DNA of 64,000 nucleotides from Microcoleus sp. AS-A8 (GTDB lineage: Bacteria > Cyanobacteriota > Cyanobacteriia > Cyanobacteriales > Coleofasciculaceae): positions 1-64,000 of the forward strand of contig JAMPKV010000018.1 of assembly GCA_039962225.1 (NCBI GenBank), read 5' to 3'. The first letter of the stretch is position 1, and the number at the start of each line of letters is the position of its first letter. The notes under the pieces were generated by a model. It ran no database searches. It was not told the origin of the DNA and saw only the letters and a program-made list of their open reading frames with translations. Made by a program: the position numbers and the translations under genes. Shown here one piece after another: positions 1 to 8,537 of this stretch.

Positions 1-96
1 AGAACGGCGATGTCTTATCGATTTGTTGAATGGCTCAACCAAAACAAGGACGTATTCGCCGCTTATAAAGCGAGTTTAGGCTTGATTTGGGCTTGA
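1..96 (+). CDS. C-terminal end of a gene cut by the window edge
   Basis: Frame 1 is open from the first base to a TGA at 94-96 and gives about 31 residues with ordinary protein composition (ending ...AAYKASLGLIWA). The start lies outside the window. No family can be named from so short a tail. It is called a gene end because the frame is open with cyanobacterial-looking codons and is followed by non-coding repeat sequence. It could also be a chance open frame. Confidence 0.4.
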   Translation, partial: RTAMSYRFVEWLNQNKDVFAAYKASLGLIWA

Positions 97-185
97 TTTT
101 TGTTTGAGTCCCACTAACGAGTTGCTGGTTATGAGGGGAACCTTATATCAATTTCCTAAAATATCGCTACCATCAACCCCCTCAA

Positions 186-203
186 CCCCCTTAGTAAGGG
201 GGG
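186..203. repeat. Palindrome of the CCCCCTT/AAGGGGG family
   Basis: CCCCCTTAGTAAGGGGGG forms a short G/C-rich hairpin. Related hairpins appear at 26747, about 27985, about 38345 and 58104, two of them inside coding sequence. It is a dispersed cyanobacterial repeat type. A role as a terminator of the gene ending at 96 is possible, but no T-run follows. Confidence 0.6.
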
Positions 204-389
204 AGTCAGAACAACATCTGTAGCAAGCATTTATGAAATTGGTATTAGGAAGTTCGGTTGATAAAACCAAGCCTAGCAACAGTGTGTCGCTAGTGTCTTT
301 TCAGTTTTTGCGGAAAGTCTCTTAATCTTGCGGGAACTTTTTCGCGCGGGGCGATCGCAAATGAAAACCTTGGGGTTTAAAGCGATCGC

Positions 390-578
390 CTATAGGTGTT
401 GGGTGTTGGGTGTCGTTTTCAGGTGTTTGCGGAAAACGCTTGTGAAGTGACTTGGCGTTGCGAAACCGACACGGGTAGCAATCTGTGCAACTGATAAATC
501 GGTTTGGCTCCGCAATATCTTCGCTCCTTCAATCCTGCGTTCAACCAGGTAGCGAAGAGAGTAAACTTCTGTAACCAT
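390..578 (-). pseudogene. AraC-family regulator remnant (second HTH only)
   Basis: The 62 codons encode the linker helix and second helix-turn-helix of an AraC/XylS DNA-binding domain. The core is ERRIEGAKILRSQTDLS followed by VAQIATRVGFATPSHFTSVFR. A working AraC domain has a first HTH of about 45 residues before this point, and a full protein has a sensor domain of 150-200 residues. Neither is present: upstream on the minus strand (579-650) no in-frame sequence resembles the first HTH. No convincing ribosome binding site was seen. The best reading is a decayed 3-prime end of an araC-type gene. A very short functional HTH protein is less likely. Confidence 0.6.
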
Positions 579-644
579 TCCACCACGTCTGCGATCGCTT
601 GGGTTGGACTGAACTCGCCTTTACGGTAGAGTCCGCCAGTCGCA

Positions 645-672
645 GCCTAAGAAGCGAATTTCTTTAGGCTTC
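645..672. other. Imperfect hairpin in non-coding DNA
   Basis: AGCCTAAGAA pairs imperfectly with TTCTTTAGGCT around a short loop. It lies in the gene-free stretch between the AraC relic and the methyltransferase gene. The downstream sequence is A/T-rich. Its role is unknown; it may be a weak terminator. Confidence 0.3.
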
Positions 673-821
673 GTGCTACAAATTTTTAATATTCAGACTC
701 ATGAAGTGCGGTGTTTGGCTCATTAGGAGTAACGACGAGTTCGGGAGTAATTAACTTTACGGGAACAGATGTATCGCTAGAGTAATTACTCGCCCTTTAT
801 TTCACAAATTATTCACACTTT

Positions 822-899
822 CTCAGTACCTTTTGATATGTAAGCATTTGGACTACTGAGGTGCCCTCTCATCTGGAAGCTCTGAGAGGGCTCTTTCTT
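822..899 (+). ncRNA. Candidate small RNA ending in an intrinsic terminator
   Basis: Two adjacent hairpins are visible in DNA with no open frame. The first has 7-bp arms CTCAGTA (822-828) and TACTGAG (854-860). The second has perfect 9-bp arms GCCCTCTCA (863-871) and TGAGAGGGC (883-891) and is followed by T-rich sequence (TCTTTCTTGG, then TTTTTTC). A hairpin pair ending in a Rho-independent-type terminator, with no gene immediately upstream on the plus strand, fits an independent small RNA or the leader of the gene at 1170. No known RNA family was recognised. No promoter was identified with confidence. Confidence 0.35.
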
Positions 900-1018
900 G
901 GCAATTTTTTCTAAATCTCTCTTCGGTTTCGTTTAGGCATCCTAAACGGTTGCGTCAGTAGGTAGGCACAAATAAATGCAGATATGTCAACAAATGTTAA
1001 GAGCCTAAAAGCCTCTTC

Positions 1019-1043
1019 CCTTCAGCCTTCAGCCTTCAGCCCT
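1019..1043. repeat. Short heptamer tandem repeat (TTCAGCC)
   Basis: Three consecutive TTCAGCC units (GGCTGAA on the other strand) lie in the gap before 1170. They resemble the GGCAGAA array at 44623 and belong to the heptameric repeat type known as STRR in filamentous cyanobacteria. Confidence 0.6.
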
Positions 1044-1169
1044 CTGCCTTGCCTCAACGACAAATATGAATGCCCACCTACTTATAAAATGTAATACTCT
1101 TCATTGACGGGTATTTGAGGTTAGAGCATCCGGAAGTGTCATGAGTCTGAAGAGGAGGAGGGTTCGCAA

Positions 1170-1688
1170 ATGATGAAACTCTTGCAAGAGTGGGGCTTCT
1201 CGCGTCAAGGATGGCGCAGTGGTGAACGCGGAGAGTACTTAGTCCTACTTCAAGCTGCCCTGCTGATTGGTTTTGTACTCTTGCCGATTTACCGTCCAAC
1301 AGGTTGGGTCATTGACTCACCCCTGCTTTTGTCTCTACGCTGGAGTATCGCCACTGTGCTGGGGCTAGGAGCCTCTATCCTCATCGGCAAAGGACTGCTG
1401 GACTTAGGGCGAAACCTGACACCCTTGCCTTACCCGAAAGAGGATGGACAACTCATACAATCCGGTATTTACAGCATTGTGCGTCATCCGTTATACAGTG
1501 GAGTGATTGTGATCGCCATGAGCTGGGTTGTCTTCCAGGGTAGTCTTTCTCACCTCCTGGCAACCGCTATTCTATTCGCCTTTTTCGATGCCAAAGCCCG
1601 TAGAGAAGAAGCCTGGTTAACTCAGAAATATCCAGATTATGCAGAGTACCAGCAACAGGTCAAAAAATTAATCCCCGGTTTGTATTAA
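1170..1688 (+). CDS. Isoprenylcysteine carboxyl methyltransferase-family membrane protein
   Basis: 172 residues with hydrophobic segments near residues 28-42, 58-78 and 112-135. The ICMT/phospholipid-methyltransferase signature follows: YSIVRHPLYSG, then a C-terminal block with KARREEAWL and YPDYAEYQQQVKKLIP. In this family the Arg-His-Pro motif and the C-terminal Arg/Glu cluster bind S-adenosylmethionine next to a membrane substrate. Bacterial members are diverse and the substrate here cannot be read from sequence. The start is supported by a strong AGGAGG about 8 bases before the tandem ATG codons. It is a stand-alone gene: the upstream DNA is non-coding and the next gene begins 166 bp later. 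Confidence 0.85.
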   Translation: MMKLLQEWGFSRQGWRSGERGEYLVLLQAALLIGFVLLPIYRPTGWVIDSPLLLSLRWSIATVLGLGASILIGKGLLDLGRNLTPLPYPKEDGQLIQSGIYSIVRHPLYSGVIVIAMSWVVFQGSLSHLLATAILFAFFDAKARREEAWLTQKYPDYAEYQQQVKKLIPGLY

Positions 1689-1723
1689 GGGGCAGCAATT
1701 AATTTTGTATAGTCTTTACTGCT

Positions 1724-1738
1724 ATGCTATTATAGCAT
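1724..1738. other. Short palindrome after the methyltransferase gene
   Basis: ATGCTATTATAGCAT has 7-bp self-complementary arms about 35 bp past the stop codon at 1688. It may act as a weak terminator or processing site. No U-run follows. Confidence 0.3.
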
Positions 1739-1854
1739 GAATTCACTTAAAACTCAACCACTCCGAAAAGCGACACATTAAACTTAACTAACCTTGACAT
1801 TCAAGCTACAATGTCCGTTGGTGTGAGTAAGCAAAAATAACTACCAAACGGCTG

Positions 1855-2103
1855 ATGTCAACTCGTTCATCTAGTCTCATCGCTCCCCCTCGTTCGGTTG
1901 ATAACTCCCAGTTCATGAGAACTTCAAGGGCTGCCTCAACTGACAACCCCCGTCTGATGGCATTGATGAAGTCTCTTTATCAGGCTGACCAGCAAGTCAA
2001 GTATTTGCATTTGCAAGCGGAAGTTGAATCCCTCTTGCAGCATCTGCAAATTTTGAAGCAGCAACGGCAAGGCTCGTCGGTCAACTCAGACACGGGGAAT
2101 TAA
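1855..2103 (+). CDS. Small hypothetical protein, cyanobacterial type
   Basis: 82 residues. The first 30 are Ser/Thr/Pro/Arg-rich and probably disordered. Residues 31-72 (LMALMKSLYQADQQVKYLH and onward) look like an amphipathic helix or short coiled coil with Leu/Gln/Glu spacing. No family function is recognised. The ATG is preceded by no strong ribosome binding site, and internal Met codons at residues 21 and 35 could be the start. It lies between two unrelated genes on the same strand. Codon usage is like the neighbours, so a real gene is likely. Confidence 0.5.
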   Translation: MSTRSSSLIAPPRSVDNSQFMRTSRAASTDNPRLMALMKSLYQADQQVKYLHLQAEVESLLQHLQILKQQRQGSSVNSDTGN

Positions 2104-2305
2104 GGATAATAGAATACTTTGTCGTCAGTAAAACGCTGATCGCCCTGGGCATCGCTCTGGGTGTAATAGTACTTTTCGTCTCTGACTCGAATATCGGGCA
2201 GAGCAAAAGCACTGCCTGCCAGTATCTTTTATCCTGGCGGGTTGTTTAACATGACTGAAACATGCGTCCTCTACCAATACTGACCCTGGAGAAAACAATT
2301 TTTTC

Positions 2306-3358
2306 ATGACTATATCGGCAATTAAAGAACCAGGCTCCAACACAGCCCCCCTCGAAACGGCTTCGTCCTTAAAATTGAAGGACATTTTGCGAACCTTCCC
2401 GCGAGAGGTTTTTACAAAAGACCGTCGTAAAGCCTGGACTTTGGTAATCATTAATGTCTTAATGGTTGGCTTGGGCTACTGGGGTCTATCTGTGGTGCCC
2501 TGGTTTCTTTTACCCCTTTTATGGATTTTTACCGGTACAGCGTTGACCGGTTTTTTTGTGATTGGCCATGATTGTGGGCACCGCTCTTTTGCAAATCGGC
2601 GTTGGGTCAATGACCTTGTCGGACATTTGGCCTTTCTACCCCTGATTTATCCATTCCATAGCTGGCGACTGCTACACAATCATCATCACGCCCATACCAA
2701 TAAGCTGGAAGAAGACAATGCGTGGCACCCCTTTACACCCGAATTTTATGCCAGCAGTCCAGGTTGGGTAAAGTTTTTTTACCAGCTCATCCGGGGTCGA
2801 GTTTGGTGGATTGGCTCGATCGCCCATTGGGGATTGATGCACTTTAACTGGACTCAGTTTCAGGGGAAAAAGCGCTCTCAGGTGAAGTTTTCGGTTTTAG
2901 TGACGCTCGGTTTTGCTGTGATCGCGTTTCCTTTACTCTTGGCTACCACTGGTATCTGGGGCTTTGTCAAATTCTGGCTCATGCCTTGGATGGTGTACCA
3001 CTTCTGGATGAGTACCTTCACTATCGTTCACCACACAGCCCCCGACATTCCTTTCACACCCACTCGTGACTGGAATGAAGCTGAAGCTCAGCTTTTTGGC
3101 ACCGTCCATTGCACATATCCCCGTTGGGTCGAATTCCTCTGCCACGACATCAACGTCCACATCCCCCATCACATTTCCACCGCTATTCCTTCTTACAATC
3201 TGCGGTTGGCTCATAGCGCCCTAAAAGAAAATTGGGGTGACAAACTTTATGAGTGTCGTTTCTCTTGGTCTTTAATGAAGCAAATTACAGACCAGTGTCA
3301 CCTTCACAGGGCAGATAATTACTATCAGTCTTTTAAGGACTATCAAGCTAAACTCTAG
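2306..3358 (+). CDS. desA: Acyl-lipid omega-6 (delta-12) fatty acid desaturase
   Basis: 350 residues, the usual length of cyanobacterial DesA. The three iron-binding histidine boxes are intact: HDCGH (88-92), HNHHH (124-128) and HIPHH (285-289). The surrounding blocks ([48 protein letters not shown]) match what is known of DesA. The enzyme inserts the second double bond into oleoyl groups of membrane glycerolipids, using ferredoxin as electron donor, and is usually cold-induced. Hydrophobic segments near 45-85 and 195-240 fit four membrane passes. A GGAG lies about 16 bases before the ATG, which is long spacing. A strong hairpin terminator follows at 3398. DesA versus a closely related plant-type delta-12 enzyme cannot matter here; confidence in DesA is high. 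Confidence 0.95.
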   Translation: MTISAIKEPGSNTAPLETASSLKLKDILRTFPREVFTKDRRKAWTLVIINVLMVGLGYWGLSVVPWFLLPLLWIFTGTALTGFFVIGHDCGHRSFANRRWVNDLVGHLAFLPLIYPFHSWRLLHNHHHAHTNKLEEDNAWHPFTPEFYASSPGWVKFFYQLIRGRVWWIGSIAHWGLMHFNWTQFQGKKRSQVKFSVLVTLGFAVIAFPLLLATTGIWGFVKFWLMPWMVYHFWMSTFTIVHHTAPDIPFTPTRDWNEAEAQLFGTVHCTYPRWVEFLCHDINVHIPHHISTAIPSYNLRLAHSALKENWGDKLYECRFSWSLMKQITDQCHLHRADNYYQSFKDYQAKL

Positions 3359-3397
3359 GTTATAACTCTCCAAAATTGAGCTTTAGCAATAAAAATT

Positions 3398-3445
3398 AAG
3401 CGCCTTTCAGTTTACAAAAATACTGAGAGGTGCTTGTTTATTTAA
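3398..3445 (+). terminator. Rho-independent terminator of desA
   Basis: A 14-bp stem with G-U pairs forms between 3398-3411 (AAGCGCCTTTCAGT) and 3422-3435 (ACTGAGAGGTGCTT). It is followed by T-rich GTTTATTTAAAG. It starts 40 bp after the desA stop codon. Because the next gene converges from the other side, it may serve both strands. Confidence 0.75.
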
Positions 3446-3614
3446 AGTAAAATTATCGGCAAAATTCCTAATATTTTTGATTACAAAAATGAGAGAGCTT
3501 GCCAGTAGAATCTCTGTAAACAAGCTCACTGACTTAAAGACCACACTCAATGAGATAATTAGCAATCTATAACCAAGGGAAGTAGGATGGCCTTGATTTG
3601 GACAAAGGCTGAGT

Positions 3615-4727
3615 TCATTTGGAATTGTTAGATTCACTCAGAAGGTGGTTAATTTTGTCCTTTTGACGCTGCTGCTGTCTGGCTTGCATCCGGTATTTCC
3701 AGTCTCGAATTGCAATCGCCGCTTTGGCAGCAGGAGAGTGATGGCTGTGAGTACTGGTTTCATTTCTGTTTGCCAACGCTTCTGGATCGGGTTGGTGGCG
3801 AGTCAACAGACACCGAGCGAGATTATCTGGAGTGGACTCGTGATCGAGCGCTCGCAAAATGGAACCAACGGATTGATAGCGCTCACTCAGAGAAATTTTG
3901 AGCATTTTGCTCAAAACCTTAGCAAAGGGTTCACTTACCTGGGCGGAATTTTGCCAGAGTAACTCACCGGTATGGCGATCGCTATCAAAATCCAAGGGTG
4001 CTTTCCCCGTCAACAAATAGAGACAAGTAATCCCTAGTGCATAAATATCGCTGCCAAACACAGGGCGTAGAGAAAATTGTTCAGGCGGCGCAAACCCCAC
4101 CGTCCCAATAAAATGAGTGGTGGGTGCTTTCATGCTGGTTTCTCCGGCTTGAGCCACTAGCTCTTTAACGGCTCCAAAATCAATCAGTACCAGTCGGCCA
4201 TCATCCTGACAGCGAATAATATTTTGAGGCTTGATATCCCGATGAATCACCTGCTGCTTGTGAACGTACTGTAACAGCACCAGCATCTCGCGCAGGAAGC
4301 GTGTAACCCATTCTTCCGAAAAACAACCAGAACGCCTCACAAGCCTTGCTAAGGTCGAGCCACGCACGTATTCCTGAACCAGGTAAAATTCCCCGTCCGC
4401 GATAAAGTAATCCAGCAGCCTCGGAATTTGGGAATGGCTGCCCAACTTGCCGAGAATTTTTGCCTCCCGTTCAAAGCGTTTTTGGGCGTTTTCTAAAGCG
4501 GAAGGGTCGGCAACCTTAGGACACAATTGCTTGATTACACACAACGGCTCACTCGGCAATAACACATCTTTAGCTAGAAATGTGACACCGAACCCACCTC
4601 GACCAAGCATCCGTAGGACTTCGTAGCGATTGCGAAATAGCTGTTGTTGGCCACACAGTTGACCCAACTGTGTTTGCTGCAAAACATCAGAGTGAAAAGA
4701 AGACAAGTTTCCGGGTGCAAAATTCAT
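3615..4727 (-). CDS. Serine/threonine protein kinase
   Basis: 370 residues. A short N-terminal tail (1-33) precedes a full Hanks-type kinase domain: glycine loop [10 protein letters not shown] (41-50), catalytic Lys66, catalytic loop HRDIKPQN (162-169) and DFG (183-185). The activation segment reads GTVGFAPPEQF, typical of cyanobacterial Pkn kinases. After residue 300 comes a charged tail rich in His, Arg, Gln and Lys (WKYRMQARQQQRQKDK) with no membrane segment, so the protein is probably cytoplasmic. It converges on desA and is divergent from ycf23 with 187 bp between. Substrate and signal are unknown. Confidence 0.92.
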   Translation of the reverse strand: MNFAPGNLSSFHSDVLQQTQLGQLCGQQQLFRNRYEVLRMLGRGGFGVTFLAKDVLLPSEPLCVIKQLCPKVADPSALENAQKRFEREAKILGKLGSHSQIPRLLDYFIADGEFYLVQEYVRGSTLARLVRRSGCFSEEWVTRFLREMLVLLQYVHKQQVIHRDIKPQNIIRCQDDGRLVLIDFGAVKELVAQAGETSMKAPTTHFIGTVGFAPPEQFSLRPVFGSDIYALGITCLYLLTGKAPLDFDSDRHTGELLWQNSAQVSEPFAKVLSKMLKISLSERYQSVGSILRALDHESTPDNLARCLLTRHQPDPEALANRNETSTHSHHSPAAKAAIAIRDWKYRMQARQQQRQKDKINHLLSESNNSK

Positions 4728-4914
4728 GCGTCTTCAGGAGCAGGATGATACACATCTCCAGTATGCTTTTAGTCTAGGCAAAAGTCTTCCCCTTCGTCTA
4801 AGCTCTCAAGGAAGAAAAATTAGACAAGGGTAAGTATATGGGCATCCATCTAGAGTTTGACTATTAAATCGTGCTGCCCTACTTCGTTGATAATCAGGTT
4901 ATCGAAGAGCAACT

Positions 4915-5664
4915 ATGACTATGCATCCGACCCTACAAAAAGCATTCGACCAGAGCCAAGTCCTCAAAGTCATTAGCGGCTTGCATAATTTTGACGCCAA
5001 AAGCGTTGCCGCGACGGTAAAAGCCGCTGATCGAGGTGGTGCGACGTTTGTGGATATCGCCGCCGCTCCAGATTTGGTACGGTTGGTTCGTCAATTGACA
5101 AATATGCCAATTTGTGTATCCGCAGTGGAACCCGCTCAGTTTGTTACTGCCGTTAAAGCCGGTGCCGATCTGATCGAAATTGGTAACTTTGATAGCTTTT
5201 ACGCTCAGGGAAGGCGGTTTGAGGCCGAAGAAGTGTTGGCGCTGACGCATGAAACGCGATCGCTCCTGCCTCACATCACCCTATCCGTTACCGTCCCCCA
5301 CATTCTGACCTTAGATCGGCAAGTACAACTGGCTGAAGACTTAGTCCAAGCTGGTGCCGACATCATCCAAACCGAAGGCGGAACTAGCAGTACACCCCGC
5401 TCAGCCGGAACCCTAGGATTAATTGAAAAAGCATCCCCCACCTTGGCGGCCGCTTATGAGATTTCCCGTGCGGTGTCAGTACCAGTGATGTGTGCCTCTG
5501 GCCTATCCAACGTAACTGTACCCATGGCTATTGCCGCCGGTGCCAGGGGTGTTGGTGTTGGTTCTGCCATCAATCAGTTGGATAACGAAGTTGCCATGGT
5601 TGCCGCTGTCCGCAGTTTAGTTGAAGCCTTGGCGACGGTTAGCCCTCGAAGCCTTCAGGTCTAA
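4915..5664 (+). CDS. ycf23: Ycf23/DUF561 TIM-barrel protein
   Basis: 249 residues over almost the whole DUF561 length. The features are an alternating beta/alpha pattern with barrel-type phosphate loops: GGATFVDIAAAPD, GADLIEIGNFDSFY, GADIIQTEGGTSS and a closing loop CASGLSN...IAAGARGVGVGSAI. DUF561 is the cyanobacterial form of the plastid-encoded Ycf23 protein; its biochemical activity is not established to my knowledge, although a phosphate-binding aldolase or isomerase-like barrel is the natural expectation. A second Met three codons in (MTMHPT) could also start translation. It ends in a palindromic repeat shared with the convergent degT-like gene. Confidence 0.88.
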   Translation: MTMHPTLQKAFDQSQVLKVISGLHNFDAKSVAATVKAADRGGATFVDIAAAPDLVRLVRQLTNMPICVSAVEPAQFVTAVKAGADLIEIGNFDSFYAQGRRFEAEEVLALTHETRSLLPHITLSVTVPHILTLDRQVQLAEDLVQAGADIIQTEGGTSSTPRSAGTLGLIEKASPTLAAAYEISRAVSVPVMCASGLSNVTVPMAIAAGARGVGVGSAINQLDNEVAMVAAVRSLVEALATVSPRSLQV

Positions 5665-5690
5665 CTCATTCTAGATTAATGATTCAGCGT

Positions 5691-5719
5691 GTAGGGGTAC
5701 CCCTTGTGGGTACCCCTAC
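5691..5719. terminator. Palindromic repeat, likely bidirectional terminator
   Basis: A perfect 12-bp stem, GTAGGGGTACCC (5691-5702) with GGGTACCCCTAC (5708-5719), has a 5-base loop. It lies between the ends of two convergent genes. The GTAGGGG...CCCCTAC frame recurs at 54091 and related forms occur at 55279 and 58037, so it is also a member of a dispersed repeat family. No T-run follows, so the terminator role is inference from position. Confidence 0.55.
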
Positions 5720-5748
5720 CTCATGCCACAAAGCAGCAACACCTATAG

Positions 5749-6888
5749 CTAAACTCGCTCTAAAATTAAGCAATCCTTCAAACGATAGACCACTTGTTGC
5801 TGCTCCTCCAAGGAAAGTTCTGGGAAAATGGGCAGAGATAGTACCTCATGGCAGACTGTCTCAGCCACAGGAAACTGACCCGATTGGTAGCCTAATTTCT
5901 GATAAACCGGCTGCAAGTGCAAAGGTAGGGGATAATAGACCATTGCACTGACGCCTAACTCCTGAAGCTGGCGGCGAACTTCATCTCGAAAGTGACCACT
6001 GCTGTTGTTTTGAGTGAGACGAATGGTGTATTGATTCCATACCGCGCAACTCCCTGGTTGTTCTTGAGGAAGCACCACTCCGGGTACTGGCTTCAATAGC
6101 TGGTGATAAATGGCAGCTAGCTCACGACGTGCATCATTCCAGTGATCTAGATAAGGCAGCTTAATTTTGAGGATGGCAGCTTGTAAGGCATCCAATCGGC
6201 TGTTGATACCCGTAGCTTCATGGTAATAGCGGCTGACCATACCGTGTTCTCGCAACTGACGGATGGATGTAGCAAGATTCTTATCGTTAGTGACTACCGC
6301 CCCACCGTCCCCACAAGCACCTAGATTCTTGGTGGGAAAAAAACTAAAGCAGCCAACATGTCCAATGCTTCCTACTTTTTGTTCTGCCCATTCTGCACCG
6401 GTTGCCTGAGCACAGTCTTCAATAACAGCCAATCCGTAAGTCTGTGCTAGATCCATCACGGAAGTCATATCCACAGGTTGCCCAAATAAGTGAACCGGGA
6501 TAATCGCCTTCGTTTTGTCAGTAATGGCGGCGGCTAGCTGAGTTACGTCAAAATTAAACGTTTGGGCATCGATATCAACAAACACTGGCGTTGCACCGAC
6601 GGCTGTAATCACCTCAGCCGTGGCAATAAAGGTAAAGGGTGTTGTAATGACTTCATCCCCAGGGCCAATCTGCAACGCCCGTAGGGCGAGATAAAGGGCA
6701 TCAGTACCAGAGTTGCACGCGATGCCTTCACTCACACCCATGTAAGCCGCAAACTGCTGTTCAAAGCTTTCGACGGTTGGGCCACCAATATAACGTCCGG
6801 AGGTTAGGACATCCTGAACCGCAGCACTTACTTGTTCACCAATCATTTGGTACTGCCGTTTCAGGTCAATAGGAGGAATATTTGTCAC
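5749..6888 (-). CDS. DegT/DnrJ/EryC1/StrS-family aminotransferase
   Basis: 379 residues from the GTG chosen here. It is a fold-type I PLP enzyme acting mostly on keto-sugars of polysaccharide, glycan or secondary-metabolite pathways. Visible signatures are NSGTDALYLAL (59-69), DCAQATGA (158-165), FSFFPTKNLGACGDGG with PLP lysine K187, and the family-typical N-terminus IPPIDLKRQY. The frame is open upstream to an ATG at 6990, but those 34 residues (SNNEWEHLDSLLQQ-like) are not part of the family, and the GTG at 6888 places IPPIDLKRQY at residue 4 with an AGG upstream, so the short form is preferred. No other sugar-pathway gene is adjacent, so the substrate is unknown. Confidence 0.88.
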   Translation of the reverse strand: MTNIPPIDLKRQYQMIGEQVSAAVQDVLTSGRYIGGPTVESFEQQFAAYMGVSEGIACNSGTDALYLALRALQIGPGDEVITTPFTFIATAEVITAVGATPVFVDIDAQTFNFDVTQLAAAITDKTKAIIPVHLFGQPVDMTSVMDLAQTYGLAVIEDCAQATGAEWAEQKVGSIGHVGCFSFFPTKNLGACGDGGAVVTNDKNLATSIRQLREHGMVSRYYHEATGINSRLDALQAAILKIKLPYLDHWNDARRELAAIYHQLLKPVPGVVLPQEQPGSCAVWNQYTIRLTQNNSSGHFRDEVRRQLQELGVSAMVYYPLPLHLQPVYQKLGYQSGQFPVAETVCHEVLSLPIFPELSLEEQQQVVYRLKDCLILERV

Positions 6889-7212
6889 TCGCTTACACCT
6901 AGAATTTTTACTTAAATAAACCAAATTTTGCTGCAAAAGGGAATCCAGGTGTTCCCATTCATTATTCCCTGAGAATGCTGAAGTTCTCAAATTGTTTCAT
7001 AGCTGGGGATCATGGGCGTCATAGGAGAGTTGAGTAGATAAGGAGTAATCATTATCCCTGAACCCTCTAAGTTATTCACCTTTTCAGTTCAAAAGCTTAG
7101 ACTTTCCTTGTGACATGAGACTCAGACAGAATAGTCTAGAGAGAAGGTAGGGGCTGGAACGGCTGCTTTTCCCAGATTTTTGACCAGCTTCTGGCCTTAT
7201 TCAACCAAGTGA

Positions 7213-8016
7213 GTGAGTTGTGGAGTGGAAAATTCTTTAATTGAACTTGACCCGATTGACTTAGTTGGCGCATTGGGCTTGATGGCAATCGCCATTGGCT
7301 TATCGAGCTGGCAAAAACTGGGACTAGAATTTCAGCTTGCGATCGCCACTGGCAGAACCGTAGTACAGTTGTTGGTCGTTGGTTCTATCCTAGCTGTAAT
7401 CTTTGATTTAAAAGACCCAGTCGCCATTCCAGGCGTATTAGGGGTCTTAATGGTGATGCTGACGATTGCCACCATTACCACTCGCAATCGTGTCGGGAAA
7501 AAGATTCCCCGACTCATCCCTGTGGTGTTTGGTGCACTATTTTTCAGTACAGCCTTGACTTTGAGTTATACCAATCTGTTAATTATTCACCCCAGAACTT
7601 GGTATGAGCCACAGTACTTGATTCCGTTAGCGGGGATTGTACTGGGTAATGCCATGAACGGAGCCGCGATCGCTGGGGAACGCTTCGTCAGCAGCCTGAA
7701 AAGCAGCCGCCTGGAAATTGAAACTCATCTCAGCTTGGGTGCAACGCCCCAGCAGGCAGTGGAAACTTATCGCAAAGAGGCGATCCGGGCTGGATTAATT
7801 CCGACCCTAAATCAAATGATGATTGTGGGAGTCGTGACGCTACCAGGGATGATTACAGGTCAATTACTGAGTGGGATTGACCCGTTGAATGCCGCATCTT
7901 ACCAGATTTTGATCATGTTTATGATTGCCTTTGCCAACCTGACAACAACTGTCTTGGTTACTCAAGGCGTTGCACGTCAATTTTTTAACGCACAAGCTCA
8001 GCTCCAGTTACCGTAA
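7213..8016 (+). CDS. FetB/UPF0014-family ABC transporter permease
   Basis: 267 residues with about seven hydrophobic segments and the FetB (YbbM) signatures TGRTVVQLL, IPLAGIVLGNAMNG, LSLGATPQQAVETYRKEAIRAGLIPTLNQM and VTLPGMITGQLLSG. In E. coli FetA/FetB is linked to iron export and oxidative-stress tolerance. The partner ATPase FetA is not next to it here, so it must be encoded elsewhere if the transporter works as a pair. Translation probably begins at GTG 7213; a second GTG at 7225 is possible. It is divergent from the aminotransferase gene with about 320 bp between the starts. Confidence 0.85.
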   Translation: MSCGVENSLIELDPIDLVGALGLMAIAIGLSSWQKLGLEFQLAIATGRTVVQLLVVGSILAVIFDLKDPVAIPGVLGVLMVMLTIATITTRNRVGKKIPRLIPVVFGALFFSTALTLSYTNLLIIHPRTWYEPQYLIPLAGIVLGNAMNGAAIAGERFVSSLKSSRLEIETHLSLGATPQQAVETYRKEAIRAGLIPTLNQMMIVGVVTLPGMITGQLLSGIDPLNAASYQILIMFMIAFANLTTTVLVTQGVARQFFNAQAQLQLP

Positions 8017-8194
8017 TCGCTATCTAGGGATGAGCAGAAAAGTTTACTATTGCTTTGCGTAGGAAGATTTCATGAAGTCAGTTAATTGATCTGTAAAGTG
8101 AGTTTTTCCACGATTAACATTGAGAACATCAGGCCAAAATCGAAAAAAATCATTCCTTAGAGAGAATTTCTCTCCAACCTATCAGGATAACAAC

Positions 8195-8434
8195 ATGGAT
8201 AAACTATCTCCTCAAGAGAGAGCTCTGCGCGATCGAATCCTCAATTGGCAATCTCCAACTGTAGACGACTTAAAAAGTATTCGTATCCTGGAACAAATGG
8301 GGTCACAAATGCTGGAAAGTATTTTACAGTATTGCCCTCATAATCATGAAAGAGACGAAGCGATCGATTGCTTAGAAATTCTTCTGACTTGGACGAGAAA
8401 GTCCATTGTTAGGGGCAACGGAGTCGATCATTAA
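8195..8434 (+). CDS. Small hypothetical protein
   Basis: 79 residues from ATG 8195, which has a good AGGA 8-10 bases upstream. The frame extends back to 8120, but that part (MRTSGQNRKKSFLREN...) is basic, unlike the rest, and has no ribosome binding site. The protein is predicted mostly helical and acidic, with a short Cys/His cluster (YCPHNHERDEAIDC) near the C-terminus. No family is recognised. It stands alone between the FetB-like permease and the convergent P450. Confidence 0.55.
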   Translation: MDKLSPQERALRDRILNWQSPTVDDLKSIRILEQMGSQMLESILQYCPHNHERDEAIDCLEILLTWTRKSIVRGNGVDH

Positions 8435-8537
8435 TACGCTCCTAAAAGTATTACGTGAATAGCTGATAGAAGCAAACCCGCCACCCAGTGAATCCTAGGG
8501 AGTTAAAACAACGCGTTGGCTGCTCATTGGAATAGTG

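Noticed and set aside
6889-6990. Upstream extension of the DegT gene to ATG 6990
   Set aside because: The 34 extra residues do not belong to the family, whose N-terminus begins at the GTG chosen.
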